5,881 nt of DNA. It comes from Bacteroidota bacterium. GTDB lineage: Bacteria > Bacteroidota > Bacteroidia > Chitinophagales > Chitinophagaceae. Made by a program: the position numbers and the translations under genes. This document shows, one piece after another, positions 1-5,881 of the stretch. Every line of letters begins with the position of its first letter. Position 1 is the stretch's first letter. The notes under the pieces were generated by a model that was not told the origin of the DNA, did no database searches, and saw only the letters and a list, made by a program, of their open reading frames with translations. The stretch is from the NCBI GenBank assembly GCA_030831005.1, contig JAURLW010000042.1, positions 1 through 5,881 on the forward strand. Reading direction: 5' to 3'.

Positions 1-659
1 GTTACTAAGTGCACGCCTTCGCCTGCTAAGGCATTAAGATAAGAAGGAAGGGTAGAAACCAATGTTTTGCCTTCCCCAGTTGCCATTTCTGAAATTTTAC
101 CTTGGTGTAAAATAATACCACCAATCAATTGTACATCATAATGGAGCATATTCCAGGTAACTGTTGACCCAGCTGCTTTCCATGAATTATTAAAGTAGGC
201 TTTATCACCCTCAATTCTGATATAGTCGCGGCTAACGGAAAGGTCTCTATCAAGGGCCGTTGCTGTGGCTTCAATTACGGTATTTTCTTTAAAACGTCGA
301 GCGGTCTCTTTAATTACGGCAAAAGCTTCCGGAAGTAATTGGTTGAGAATCTCCTCAATTTGTTCATCTCTCTTTTTTATAAGAGTATCTATTTCTGCAA
401 AAACTGTTTCTAAAGCATGCATATCCGAGCTTGCAATGCCTTTGGAAGCTTCTTTTTTTAGGCTAATTTCAGTGTCAATGGCACTTAAGTGATTTTGAAT
501 ACGAGCTCTAAATGCTGCTGTTTTATTTCTCAATTCATCATTGCTCAATTGCTTAAAGTTTTCAAAATGAGCATTGATTTCAGTAACTATGGGTAAGAGT
601 TTTTTTACGTCTTTATCAGATTTGTTGCCGCCAAAAAGTTTAGATATAAAGCCAATCAT
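1..659 (-). CDS. secA: Preprotein translocase ATPase SecA, N-terminal part (3' end beyond window)
   Basis: SecA is the cytoplasmic motor that binds SecYEG and drives unfolded preproteins across the inner membrane by ATP hydrolysis. The frame is open for 219 codons from the ATG at 657-659 to the left edge, so only the N-terminus is present. Seen directly: an opening MIGFISKLFGG; FRARI at residues 50-54; LPEAFAV at 109-115; the block YDVQLIGG at 174-181; and Walker A MATGEGKT at 192-199, followed by a TLPSYLNAL segment. These match the start of nucleotide-binding domain 1 in SecA. Walker A lies about 90 residues later than in E. coli SecA (near 102-109), because of two added stretches at roughly 58-105 and 123-168; I believe long N-terminal insertions are normal in Bacteroidota SecA. 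The gene is transcribed divergently from the small secreted protein gene. No clear ribosome binding site or promoter box was found upstream. Identity is near certain. Confidence 0.96.
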   Translation of the reverse strand, partial: MIGFISKLFGGNKSDKDVKKLLPIVTEINAHFENFKQLSNDELRNKTAAFRARIQNHLSAIDTEISLKKEASKGIASSDMHALETVFAEIDTLIKKRDEQIEEILNQLLPEAFAVIKETARRFKENTVIEATATALDRDLSVSRDYIRIEGDKAYFNNSWKAAGSTVTWNMLHYDVQLIGGIILHQGKISEMATGEGKTLVSTLPSYLNALAGEGVHLV

Positions 660-733
660 TTAAAAATAAGTTTATTAAGGTTTAGGTAGAATTATAAATT
701 GTTTATTTCTCTTATAGTGTCATCAAATTTCGT

Positions 734-799
734 GCATTTGCCCAAAATATGCCAACTCGTCTGAAAAGGGCTTCAAAACTATGCCAAATGCCTCATTTG
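734..799. repeat. Cluster of short direct and inverted repeats (GCATTTG / TATGCCAA)
   Basis: TATGCCAA occurs twice in direct orientation, at 748-755 and 780-787, with starts 32 bp apart (about three helical turns). GCATTTG at 734-740 is inverted as CAAATGC at 785-791. CAAATG cct CATTTG at 785-799 is a perfect 6-bp inverted repeat with a 3-nt centre. Spacing near a whole number of turns and dyad symmetry are what a regulator-binding region would show, but repeats this short also arise by chance in AT-rich DNA. A regulatory role for secA or its neighbour is only inference. Confidence 0.35.
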
Positions 800-852
800 A
801 ACAAACCGAAATGGCAAATTTTTAAAGATTTTCTAAAAAAATAGGAAATCAG

Positions 853-883
853 TTGTTTTTAAATGATTTTTTTATGTATTTTG
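853..883 (+). promoter_or_regulatory. Weak candidate promoter for the repeat-protein gene
   Basis: TTG at 853-855 could be the -33 element. After a 21-bp gap comes TATTTTG at 877-883, which resembles the Bacteroidota -7 box TAnnTTTG but is one base short. The implied transcription start is close to 890, leaving a leader of roughly 25 nt before the ATG at 915. The match is imperfect, so this is a tentative call. Confidence 0.25.
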
Positions 884-914
884 TTGGAGATTTTGAAATT
901 ATTAATAACTGATT

Positions 915-1451
915 ATGAAAAAAACATTCAGCTTACTGACCATCGCATTAGTATCATTATTAAAAACAACTACTGTGCAAGCACAAAGTGATGAACTTGT
1001 AAAAGTATATCGTTGGTATAATACAGATGATAAAGAATATGTAACAGTTGCCGAAGGAGAATACCAAGAGGGACAAATGTTGCATTGGAAATGGACTGAT
1101 AAAGAGCCAATTTTTACAGCCTATAGAAATCCGGGTGAAGGCCGTGTTGCTGTTTATGGCTGGTATAACCCACATACAAAAGATCATGTAAGTATCATTG
1201 AAGATGAATTCAGTGACAATGCAATGATGAAAATGGGATATGAAGGCAAACACATACAGTTTTATGCATCATTAAAAAGAGGGAATAACTATATTCCTGT
1301 TTATCGTTGGTTGAGAGGTAGTCATGACTGGGTTACGATACCAGAAGAAGGAAAAACAGATGCTTACTTTAAAAAAGGATATGGTCGTAAAACATTCCAA
1401 TTTTATGGTATTCAAAGAGCTGCAGATGTTTTCATCTACAATCAATTATAA
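915..1451 (+). CDS. Secreted protein of three 49-residue WYN-type repeats (DUF5648-like)
   Basis: This 178-residue protein begins with a likely Sec signal peptide: KK at 2-3, a hydrophobic stretch at about 5-16, and a probable signal peptidase I site after A23 (VQA|QSD). No lipobox cysteine is seen, so it should be periplasmic or secreted. The mature chain is almost entirely three tandem repeats starting at residues 31, 80 and 129, exactly 49 residues apart: VYRWYN, VYGWYN and VYRWLR. Each continues with an acidic/His segment and V(T/S)(V/I) (EYVTV, DHVSI, DWVTI), then a glutamate-containing segment, and ends in an aromatic strand (IFTAY, IQFYA, FQFYG). This pattern resembles DUF5648-type repeats (Y-R-x-Y-N ... 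D-H-F-Y-T ... G-Y ... G-I-x-F-Y), which are found in secreted, often cell-wall- or sugar-associated proteins; that assignment is by eye. No catalytic motif and no T9SS tail are seen. It is monocistronic, with a terminator directly downstream. Function is unknown. Confidence 0.85.
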   Translation: MKKTFSLLTIALVSLLKTTTVQAQSDELVKVYRWYNTDDKEYVTVAEGEYQEGQMLHWKWTDKEPIFTAYRNPGEGRVAVYGWYNPHTKDHVSIIEDEFSDNAMMKMGYEGKHIQFYASLKRGNNYIPVYRWLRGSHDWVTIPEEGKTDAYFKKGYGRKTFQFYGIQRAADVFIYNQL

Positions 1452-1465
1452 GACAAGCTACTCAT

Positions 1466-1502
1466 AAATAAAAAGACCTGCAAATTGCAGGTCTTTTTAT
1501 TT
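1466..1502. terminator. Bidirectional rho-independent terminator
   Basis: A perfect 16-bp stem (1466-1481 paired with 1487-1502) has a GACCTGC/GCAGGTC core and a 5-nt AAATT loop. It is flanked by A-runs on the left and T-runs on the right, so it reads as a terminator on both strands. It lies 14 nt after the stop of the repeat-protein gene and reaches the first base of the rlmI stop codon read from the other strand. It therefore serves both convergent genes. Confidence 0.9.
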
Positions 1503-2674
1503 TACATTACTTGAACAATTAAGAATTTTAAGTACTGAGTGTTGGGGATATGCCAAACAATTGGGTGGTCGGCAGCTTGTGTTTGCCAAGTCACTTGTCG
1601 CAGTTTCCGTTTGGCATCTTTAGCAGACATTTCAATTGTTTTCAAGAATAAATCTGGCGGAACAAGATTGGTACAAGAAGCGCTTACTAAAAACCCTCCA
1701 GGTTTTACGAGTTTCATACCTCTCAGGTTAATTTCTTTATAACCCGTTACTGCTTTTTGTATGTGTTCTCTGCTTTTTGTAAAAGCAGGAGGGTCTAAAA
1801 TGACTACGTCAAATTGCTGCTGTTCTTTGCTTATTTGTTTTAAATAATCAAATGCATTAACTGCTTTAAAGTCGCATATATGCTGATAGTTATTGAGAAG
1901 AGCATTCGCTTTGGCTTTTTCTACGGCTTGCTCAGAAATGTCTAAGCCTAAGACTTTTTTAGCGCCGTAATGTGCTGCATGTACAGAAAAGGTGCCTGTA
2001 TAACAAAAGGCTTCTAAAACGCTTGCACCTTTTACGATATTTGCGATAGCTCTTCTATTATCTTGTTGGTCTAAAAAGTATCCTGTTTTTTGACCATTGG
2101 CAATGTCAACATGAAACTGCAAACCATTTTCATTGATAATGATGTTGGTGTCAAAAGGCTCCGATAAAAATCCTTTTATTTGTTGAAGACCTTCTAATTC
2201 GCGAACAGGTACATCGTTACGTTCATAAATTCCTTTTGGATTAAATATTTTCTTTAAGGCATCAACAATGGCTTGCTTCCATAGGTCAATACCTAGTGCC
2301 ATAGATTGAATGACAAAATAGTCATTGAACTTATCAATGATTAATGCAGGCATACCATCGGCTTCGCCAAATATGAGTCTGCAGTTTTCTACATAGCCTA
2401 ATTGCTTTCTGTATTCCCATGCGGCTAACAACTTATTATAAAAAAACTCTTCATTGATGGGTTCTTGTTTATTGCGAGTGAGAATTCTAATGCGAATTAA
2501 GGAAGAGGGATTAATATAGCCACTACCAATATAGGTGCCATTACTGCTGTGAACATCTACAATATCGCCTGCTTTATATTCTCCTTCGCTATCTCCTAAT
2601 TCGTTTGCAAATACCCAAGGGTGGCCATTTACAACGCGGTCTCCAATTTTTTTTCTTAAATAGAATTTTGCCAT
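1502..2674 (-). CDS. rlmI: RlmI-family 23S rRNA (cytosine-C5) methyltransferase
   Basis: This 390-residue protein is a class I SAM-dependent RNA methyltransferase of the RlmI (YccW) type, which in E. coli methylates C1962 of 23S rRNA and is 396 residues long. An N-terminal PUA-like RNA-binding domain covers about 1-70, with the hallmark HPWVF at 18-22. A middle domain holds GEADGMPALIID at 103-114. The Rossmann methyltransferase follows: GQKTGYFLDQQDNR at 194-207, SAM-binding VLEAFCYTGTFS at 219-230, LGLDIS at 242-247, motif IV DPPAF at 294-298, and SASCTN near 332-336 with Cys334 as the candidate nucleophile. The ATG at 2672-2674 is preferred because it gives MAKFYLRKK, the expected start of the PUA domain. 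The frame also has a TTG two codons upstream (2678-2680), but that overlaps the candidate -7 box. It is transcribed divergently from recN. Exact target-base specificity is inferred from family membership. Confidence 0.92.
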   Translation of the reverse strand: MAKFYLRKKIGDRVVNGHPWVFANELGDSEGEYKAGDIVDVHSSNGTYIGSGYINPSSLIRIRILTRNKQEPINEEFFYNKLLAAWEYRKQLGYVENCRLIFGEADGMPALIIDKFNDYFVIQSMALGIDLWKQAIVDALKKIFNPKGIYERNDVPVRELEGLQQIKGFLSEPFDTNIIINENGLQFHVDIANGQKTGYFLDQQDNRRAIANIVKGASVLEAFCYTGTFSVHAAHYGAKKVLGLDISEQAVEKAKANALLNNYQHICDFKAVNAFDYLKQISKEQQQFDVVILDPPAFTKSREHIQKAVTGYKEINLRGMKLVKPGGFLVSASCTNLVPPDLFLKTIEMSAKDAKRKLRQVTWQTQAADHPIVWHIPNTQYLKFLIVQVM

Positions 2675-2677
2675 GTG

Positions 2678-2685
2678 CAAAAGTA
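2678..2685 (-). promoter_or_regulatory. Candidate -7 promoter box for rlmI
   Basis: On the minus strand TACTTTTG matches the Bacteroidota -7 consensus TAnnTTTG exactly and ends only 3 nt before the rlmI ATG. If it is used, transcription would start at or within a few bases of the start codon, making the message nearly leaderless. No TTG lies 19-21 bp upstream, so the -33 half is missing and the call is tentative. Confidence 0.4.
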
Positions 2686-2708
2686 GTCATAATTCAATAA
2701 GTTTTCGA

Positions 2709-2739
2709 TTGAAGATTGTTGAATTCTTGTGTATTTTTG
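2709..2739 (+). promoter_or_regulatory. Bacteroidota-type promoter of recN
   Basis: TTG at 2709-2711 serves as the -33 element. After a 20-bp spacer, TATTTTTG at 2732-2739 is an exact match to the -7 consensus TAnnTTTG used by the Bacteroidota primary sigma factor. The predicted start near 2745 leaves a leader of about a dozen bases before the recN ATG at 2758. Both elements and the spacing fit, making this the best promoter in the window. Confidence 0.65.
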
Positions 2740-2750
2740 TATCGATACAA
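2737..2750. promoter_or_regulatory. Perfect 14-bp palindrome over the recN promoter (putative operator)
   Basis: TTGTATCGATACAA is identical to its own reverse complement over all 14 bases. It overlaps the last three bases of the recN -7 box and covers the predicted transcription start, the classic position for a repressor operator. recN is a LexA-controlled SOS gene in E. coli and Bacillus subtilis, so a damage-responsive repressor is plausible, but the sequence does not resemble the E. coli LexA box and the regulator is unknown. Confidence 0.5.
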
Positions 2751-2757
2751 TTTAACT

Positions 2758-4419
2758 ATGCTACAAAAGTTGCTCATTCATAATTATGCAATTATAGATC
2801 AATTGACACTCTCGCCAGATGCTCATTTGAATACCATTACCGGTGAAACGGGAGCAGGTAAAAGTATTGTATTAGGTGCTTTGTCATTAATACTGGGCGA
2901 TAGAGCGGATACTTCTGTATTGATTAATAAAGAAGAAAAGTGTATCGTAGAAGGTTATTTCGATGTCGCGCACAATGAAGTATTTAAATTACAATTACAA
3001 GCACATGATCTAGAGGTAGAACCTGTGTGTATTATAAGAAGAGAAATTGCAGTGTCTGGTAAATCGCGTGCATTTATAAATGACACTCCCGTAACCTTGC
3101 AAGTTTTAAATGAGCTTACACCTTATTTGGTGGATTTACAACAACAGTTTGGGCACTTGGCATTAGAGCAAGATACTTTTCATATTGATATTATGGATGC
3201 TCTAGCGCAACATGCTACGGCACTACAATCCTATCAAAAACAGTTTAGTGTTTATAAAAAAACACAACAAGAACTTCAGCGCTTGCAAATGCAGCAAGAT
3301 AATTGGGATAAAGAACTTACGTACAATTCTTTTTTGCTCAATGAATTGATGGAAGCTAATTTTCAAGCACAAGAAATAGAAGCATTGGCTAATCAATTGA
3401 AGGAATTATCAAACGTAGAGCGTATACAACAAGCCTTACAATATGCACAGCATGCTTTATTGGAAAGCGATCAAGCGTTAAACTTAGAATTAAAAAAGGT
3501 ACTTCAGCAAATACAAGGAATTCATTCTGTATTTCCAAAAGTCACGCCTATTAGTGAACGTATTGAGTCAGCTTATATAGAACTAAAAGATATTGCTGCT
3601 GAATTAAGTAGCTTGCAAGATAGTATTAGTATAAATCCCGCAGCTTTAGAACAATTGCAAGAGCGTGTAGATCTTGGATATAAATTACTGAAGAAACATC
3701 AAGTAAACACAACTGAAGAGTTACTGGCTATACAACAACAATTACAAGCATCTGTTGGTGCATCGGAAAATATACAAGTGCAAATTGAATCCTTGCAAAA
3801 AGAACTAAAGACCTTACATATAGAGCTGAGTGCTTCTGCCACTCTAATTCATGAAGGTAGAGTAGGCGTTGTAGCTTCGTTTGAGCAAACTACTAATGAT
3901 TTATTAAGCGCTGTAGGTATGCCTAATGCTCGTTTTAAGGTTAATATAGAAACCAATGAGCAATTTAATGCATATGGTATAGATAAGGTACAGTTTTTAT
4001 TAGACGCCAATAAAAGTGGTCAATTTTTACCATTGCATAAGGCAGCATCTGGAGGTGAGATGAGTAGGATTATGTTGTGTTTGAAGTCACAGACAGCTGC
4101 AGCTTTAGCGTTGCCTACATTGATATTTGATGAAGTAGATACCGGAATATCTGGAGAAGCAGCTAAGCAAGTAGGTGTTCTTTTAAAACAGTTATCAATA
4201 CATCATCAATTAATTTGCATCACCCATCAGCCTCAAGTTGCTGCCAAAGGCGATGCTCATTTTTATGTTTTTAAGGAAGAAAATAAAGATGGTGCAGTGC
4301 GCACACAAATGAGATTGCTATCAGATGAGGAACGCATATTTGCAATTGCAAAAATGATTGGCGGTGAAAATCCAAGCGAAACAGCTGTGCTCACCGCAAA
4401 GGAATTATTACACCCATAA
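2758..4419 (+). CDS. recN: DNA repair protein RecN (SMC-like ATPase)
   Basis: RecN is a cytoplasmic SMC-family ATPase that acts early in RecA-dependent repair of double-strand breaks, bridging DNA. The product from the ATG at 2758 is 553 residues, the same length as E. coli RecN, and opens MLQKLLIHNYAIIDQL, the usual RecN start. Walker A is GETGAGKS at 29-36. A long glutamine-, leucine- and glutamate-rich coiled coil occupies roughly 150-380. The C-terminal head has the ABC signature ASGGEMS at 430-436, Walker B LIFDEVD at 455-461 with catalytic E459, and the H-loop THQPQVAA at 489-496. All ATPase motifs are intact. The frame is open back to a TTG at 2716, but that extension would lie across the promoter, so it is rejected. 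The gene stands alone between a divergent rlmI and a convergent propeller gene. Its last codons form part of the downstream terminator stem. Confidence 0.97.
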   Translation: MLQKLLIHNYAIIDQLTLSPDAHLNTITGETGAGKSIVLGALSLILGDRADTSVLINKEEKCIVEGYFDVAHNEVFKLQLQAHDLEVEPVCIIRREIAVSGKSRAFINDTPVTLQVLNELTPYLVDLQQQFGHLALEQDTFHIDIMDALAQHATALQSYQKQFSVYKKTQQELQRLQMQQDNWDKELTYNSFLLNELMEANFQAQEIEALANQLKELSNVERIQQALQYAQHALLESDQALNLELKKVLQQIQGIHSVFPKVTPISERIESAYIELKDIAAELSSLQDSISINPAALEQLQERVDLGYKLLKKHQVNTTEELLAIQQQLQASVGASENIQVQIESLQKELKTLHIELSASATLIHEGRVGVVASFEQTTNDLLSAVGMPNARFKVNIETNEQFNAYGIDKVQFLLDANKSGQFLPLHKAASGGEMSRIMLCLKSQTAAALALPTLIFDEVDTGISGEAAKQVGVLLKQLSIHHQLICITHQPQVAAKGDAHFYVFKEENKDGAVRTQMRLLSDEERIFAIAKMIGGENPSETAVLTAKELLHP

Positions 4420-4461
4420 AAAAAGCGAGTGCAACTAGCACTCGCTTTTTTTATGGGTGTA
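4409..4461. terminator. Bidirectional terminator with perfect 24-bp stem
   Basis: Bases 4409-4432 pair without mismatch with 4438-4461 around a 5-nt AACTA loop. The inner GCGAGTGC/GCACTCGC core next to a run of seven A/T pairs is a standard rho-independent terminator in both directions. The outer ACACCCAT/ATGGGTGT arm extends the stem into the last codons and stop of recN. The convergent propeller gene stops at 4470, just outside the structure, so both genes share it. Confidence 0.92.
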
Positions 4462-4469
4462 TATTTTCC

Positions 4470-5881
4470 CTAGTATATGATAACTTTTGCTCTATTTATA
4501 GAAACTTGATTTTGAGATCGCAGTTCAAGAATGTACTGACCTTTAGCTAAACCATTTGTTTGTATTTGTAAATTTCCTTGTTGGTTACTTATTAACTCTT
4601 GAAAACAAATTTTACCGGTCAAATCGTAGAGATAAACAAAATAACTATTATCCATTAGTTTCTCTTTTGCAGAGATTGAAAATTGTCCGTTTGATGGATT
4701 AGGAGCAATTTGTAGTTGCTCACTTAAGAAGGGTACAATGGTAATGCTGGTAGGGAATCCAATTGGAGATTTCCAAATGCCTCTTCCGTAAGTACTTGCC
4801 CATATTTCATTAGTTGCATAATTGATGTCTAGATCAGTTACTTCTGCATTGGGCAAATTGGTATTGAAAGGCATCCATGAAGTCATGCTCGTATCTTTAT
4901 AATAAACACCAATATCATTACCTAAGTATAAGGTTTGCGTATTGGAATCAACTTCAATAGCGTTTGCAGGTACATTTGGTAATCCAGCATTCATCCATGT
5001 CCATGTAGAATCATTCCCATTATATTTACCCATTCTAAAATTGGTACCGTAGCCACTTGTAACTACATAGATTATTTTTGGATCTTTAGGGTCTATGCAT
5101 AAATTATTAATTCTAGCACTAGAAGGTGCATAAATATACTTCCAAGCTGCAGCTGGGTTTATTCCCATATTATCAGTATAACGCACAACACTTGTGCCTA
5201 AGCTCACATAAATGTAATTAGGATTTTGATCTGCTATAGCAATCTTCTTGATGTAAGAGCTACCACTTACAATATTAGGTGATATGGCTGTCCATGTGGT
5301 TCCATTGTCTTGAGAAGTATATACCTTTTGGTAGCCTGCAACTATTATATCATTGTCTGCAGTGCAAAGAGCAAAAGGAGTTACCCAATCACCAGTAGGA
5401 CCACCTGGAATATTATTAGAAATATTACTAAAATTTGCACCGCTATTGGTAGTTCTATAAATTGTACCATAATAAATGGACGTAAAGAAAATGTTAGGTT
5501 TTGCATTATGCATTTGACAATCCATGCCATCTCCACCTGTTAGATCACCTACGATAAAATTTGGAGAGATTTTTTTAGTTCCATTATCTTGTGCGCCGCC
5601 TATTACAAAATTATTTACTGGGCTTAATGCCATTCTATAAAATTGAGTAATGCCTAATCCATTCGATAAGTCAGTCCATAATTGATGGGTAGCATCAGCA
5701 GATTTATATACGCCACCATCATTACATTCAAACAAAGTATTTGGATTTAATGGATGGTATACATGATAATGTTTGTCGGCGTGTACGGTTTTGATACCCG
5801 GTATCATGCCCGTCCATTGGTTTGCCAAACTCCATTTTTTACCTCCATTAAGTGAATACCATGAGTTCACGCCTCCTACAA
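4470..5881 (-). CDS. Asp-box beta-propeller protein with T9SS type A sorting domain (5' part beyond window)
   Basis: The frame stays open to the right edge, so the N-terminus and any signal peptide are missing; the GTG at 5868-5870 is an internal valine in a GGVNSWYS context. Numbering from that valine, the visible part is 466 residues. It shows Asp-box/BNR-type turns of sortilin- or sialidase-like propellers: S6-x-N-G-G-x-x-W13, T140-x-N-x-G-x-x-F147 and a full S186-x-D-x-G-x-x-W193. It also has GGAQDNGT at 91-98 and the closing ASTYGRGIW at 358-366, both common in Bacteroidota propellers. The last 81 residues (386-466) are a T9SS C-terminal domain: PNPSNGQF, then YDLTGK, then GLAKGQYIL, ending RAKVIIY. 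The protein is therefore expected to be exported by Sec, moved across the outer membrane by the T9SS, then released or anchored after tail cleavage. No sialidase catalytic residues are identifiable, so a binding or adhesive role is as likely as enzymatic activity. Substrate unknown. Confidence 0.9.
   Translation of the reverse strand, partial: VGGVNSWYSLNGGKKWSLANQWTGMIPGIKTVHADKHYHVYHPLNPNTLFECNDGGVYKSADATHQLWTDLSNGLGITQFYRMALSPVNNFVIGGAQDNGTKKISPNFIVGDLTGGDGMDCQMHNAKPNIFFTSIYYGTIYRTTNSGANFSNISNNIPGGPTGDWVTPFALCTADNDIIVAGYQKVYTSQDNGTTWTAISPNIVSGSSYIKKIAIADQNPNYIYVSLGTSVVRYTDNMGINPAAAWKYIYAPSSARINNLCIDPKDPKIIYVVTSGYGTNFRMGKYNGNDSTWTWMNAGLPNVPANAIEVDSNTQTLYLGNDIGVYYKDTSMTSWMPFNTNLPNAEVTDLDINYATNEIWASTYGRGIWKSPIGFPTSITIVPFLSEQLQIAPNPSNGQFSISAKEKLMDNSYFVYLYDLTGKICFQELISNQQGNLQIQTNGLAKGQYILELRSQNQVSINRAKVIIY

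Larger units (their letters stand above)
660..914. other. Divergent intergenic region between secA and the repeat-protein gene
   Basis: This 255-bp AT-rich stretch contains no convincing ORF or RNA gene. It must hold the 5' leaders and promoters of both flanking genes. Visible structure is limited to a cluster of short repeats built on GCATTTG and TATGCCAA in its middle, and a weak promoter-like pair near the plus-strand gene. I could not identify a good TAnnTTTG box for secA on the minus strand. Confidence 0.7.

Noticed and set aside
265..492. 75-codon plus-strand ORF
   Set aside because: It lies entirely inside secA on the opposite strand; the secA frame has clear family motifs and this frame has none.
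742..756. Minus-strand TATTTTG (745-751) as a secA promoter
   Set aside because: It is one base short of the consensus, and the nearest usable upstream TTG is 24 bp away, outside the usual spacing.
960..1253. 97-codon minus-strand ORF
   Set aside because: It is antisense to the repeat-protein gene, whose signal peptide and exact repeats show that the plus frame is the real one.
1539..1742. 67-codon plus-strand ORF
   Set aside because: It is antisense to the conserved methyltransferase domain of rlmI and has no recognisable features of its own.
2716..2757. Extended recN start at a TTG, adding 14 residues
   Set aside because: The extension crosses the -7 box and palindrome, and RecN family proteins begin at the MLQKLLIHN position.
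5310..5543. 77-codon plus-strand ORF
   Set aside because: It is antisense to the propeller gene, and its isoleucine- and serine-rich composition is typical of a shadow frame.
5868..5870. GTG as the true start of the propeller protein
   Set aside because: The frame continues upstream to the window edge as VGG-VNSWYS, a normal internal propeller turn, and no signal peptide follows the GTG.
1..5881. Defence system, CRISPR array, mobile element or novel multi-gene cluster
   Set aside because: The genes are separate units on alternating strands with housekeeping or secreted products; there are no transposase or integrase motifs, regular repeat-spacer arrays, tRNAs or long terminal inverted repeats.

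Overview
The window is AT-rich chromosomal DNA that fits a Bacteroidota genome, probably Chitinophagaceae-like (the family-level guess is inference). Three signs point there. The incomplete gene at the right end carries a C-terminal type IX secretion (T9SS) sorting domain, a system essentially confined to this phylum. The SecA N-terminus has two long insertions relative to E. coli. Start sites lack clear Shine-Dalgarno sequences, and the best promoter matches are the Bacteroidota TTG / TAnnTTTG type.

Layout from left to right: the 5' part of secA (minus strand, running off the left edge); a 255-bp divergent intergenic region with short repeats; a small secreted protein built of three 49-residue repeats (plus); a bidirectional hairpin terminator; an RlmI-type 23S rRNA cytosine methyltransferase (minus); an 83-bp divergent promoter region with a perfect 14-bp palindrome; recN (plus), a DNA double-strand-break repair ATPase; a second bidirectional terminator with a perfect 24-bp stem; and the 3' part of a large Asp-box beta-propeller protein with a T9SS tail (minus, running off the right edge).

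The genes alternate in strand (divergent, convergent, divergent, convergent), so each looks like its own transcription unit and there is no visible operon. Housekeeping functions (Sec export, ribosome modification, DNA repair) are interspersed with two envelope or secreted proteins. Both of those would need SecA to cross the inner membrane; the propeller protein would then need the T9SS to cross the outer membrane.

I find no mobile element, CRISPR array, RNA gene or defence system, and no strong evidence of a new multi-gene system. The points most worth a second look are the palindrome on the recN promoter, the regular repeat protein of unknown function, and the very long hairpin that begins inside the recN coding end.
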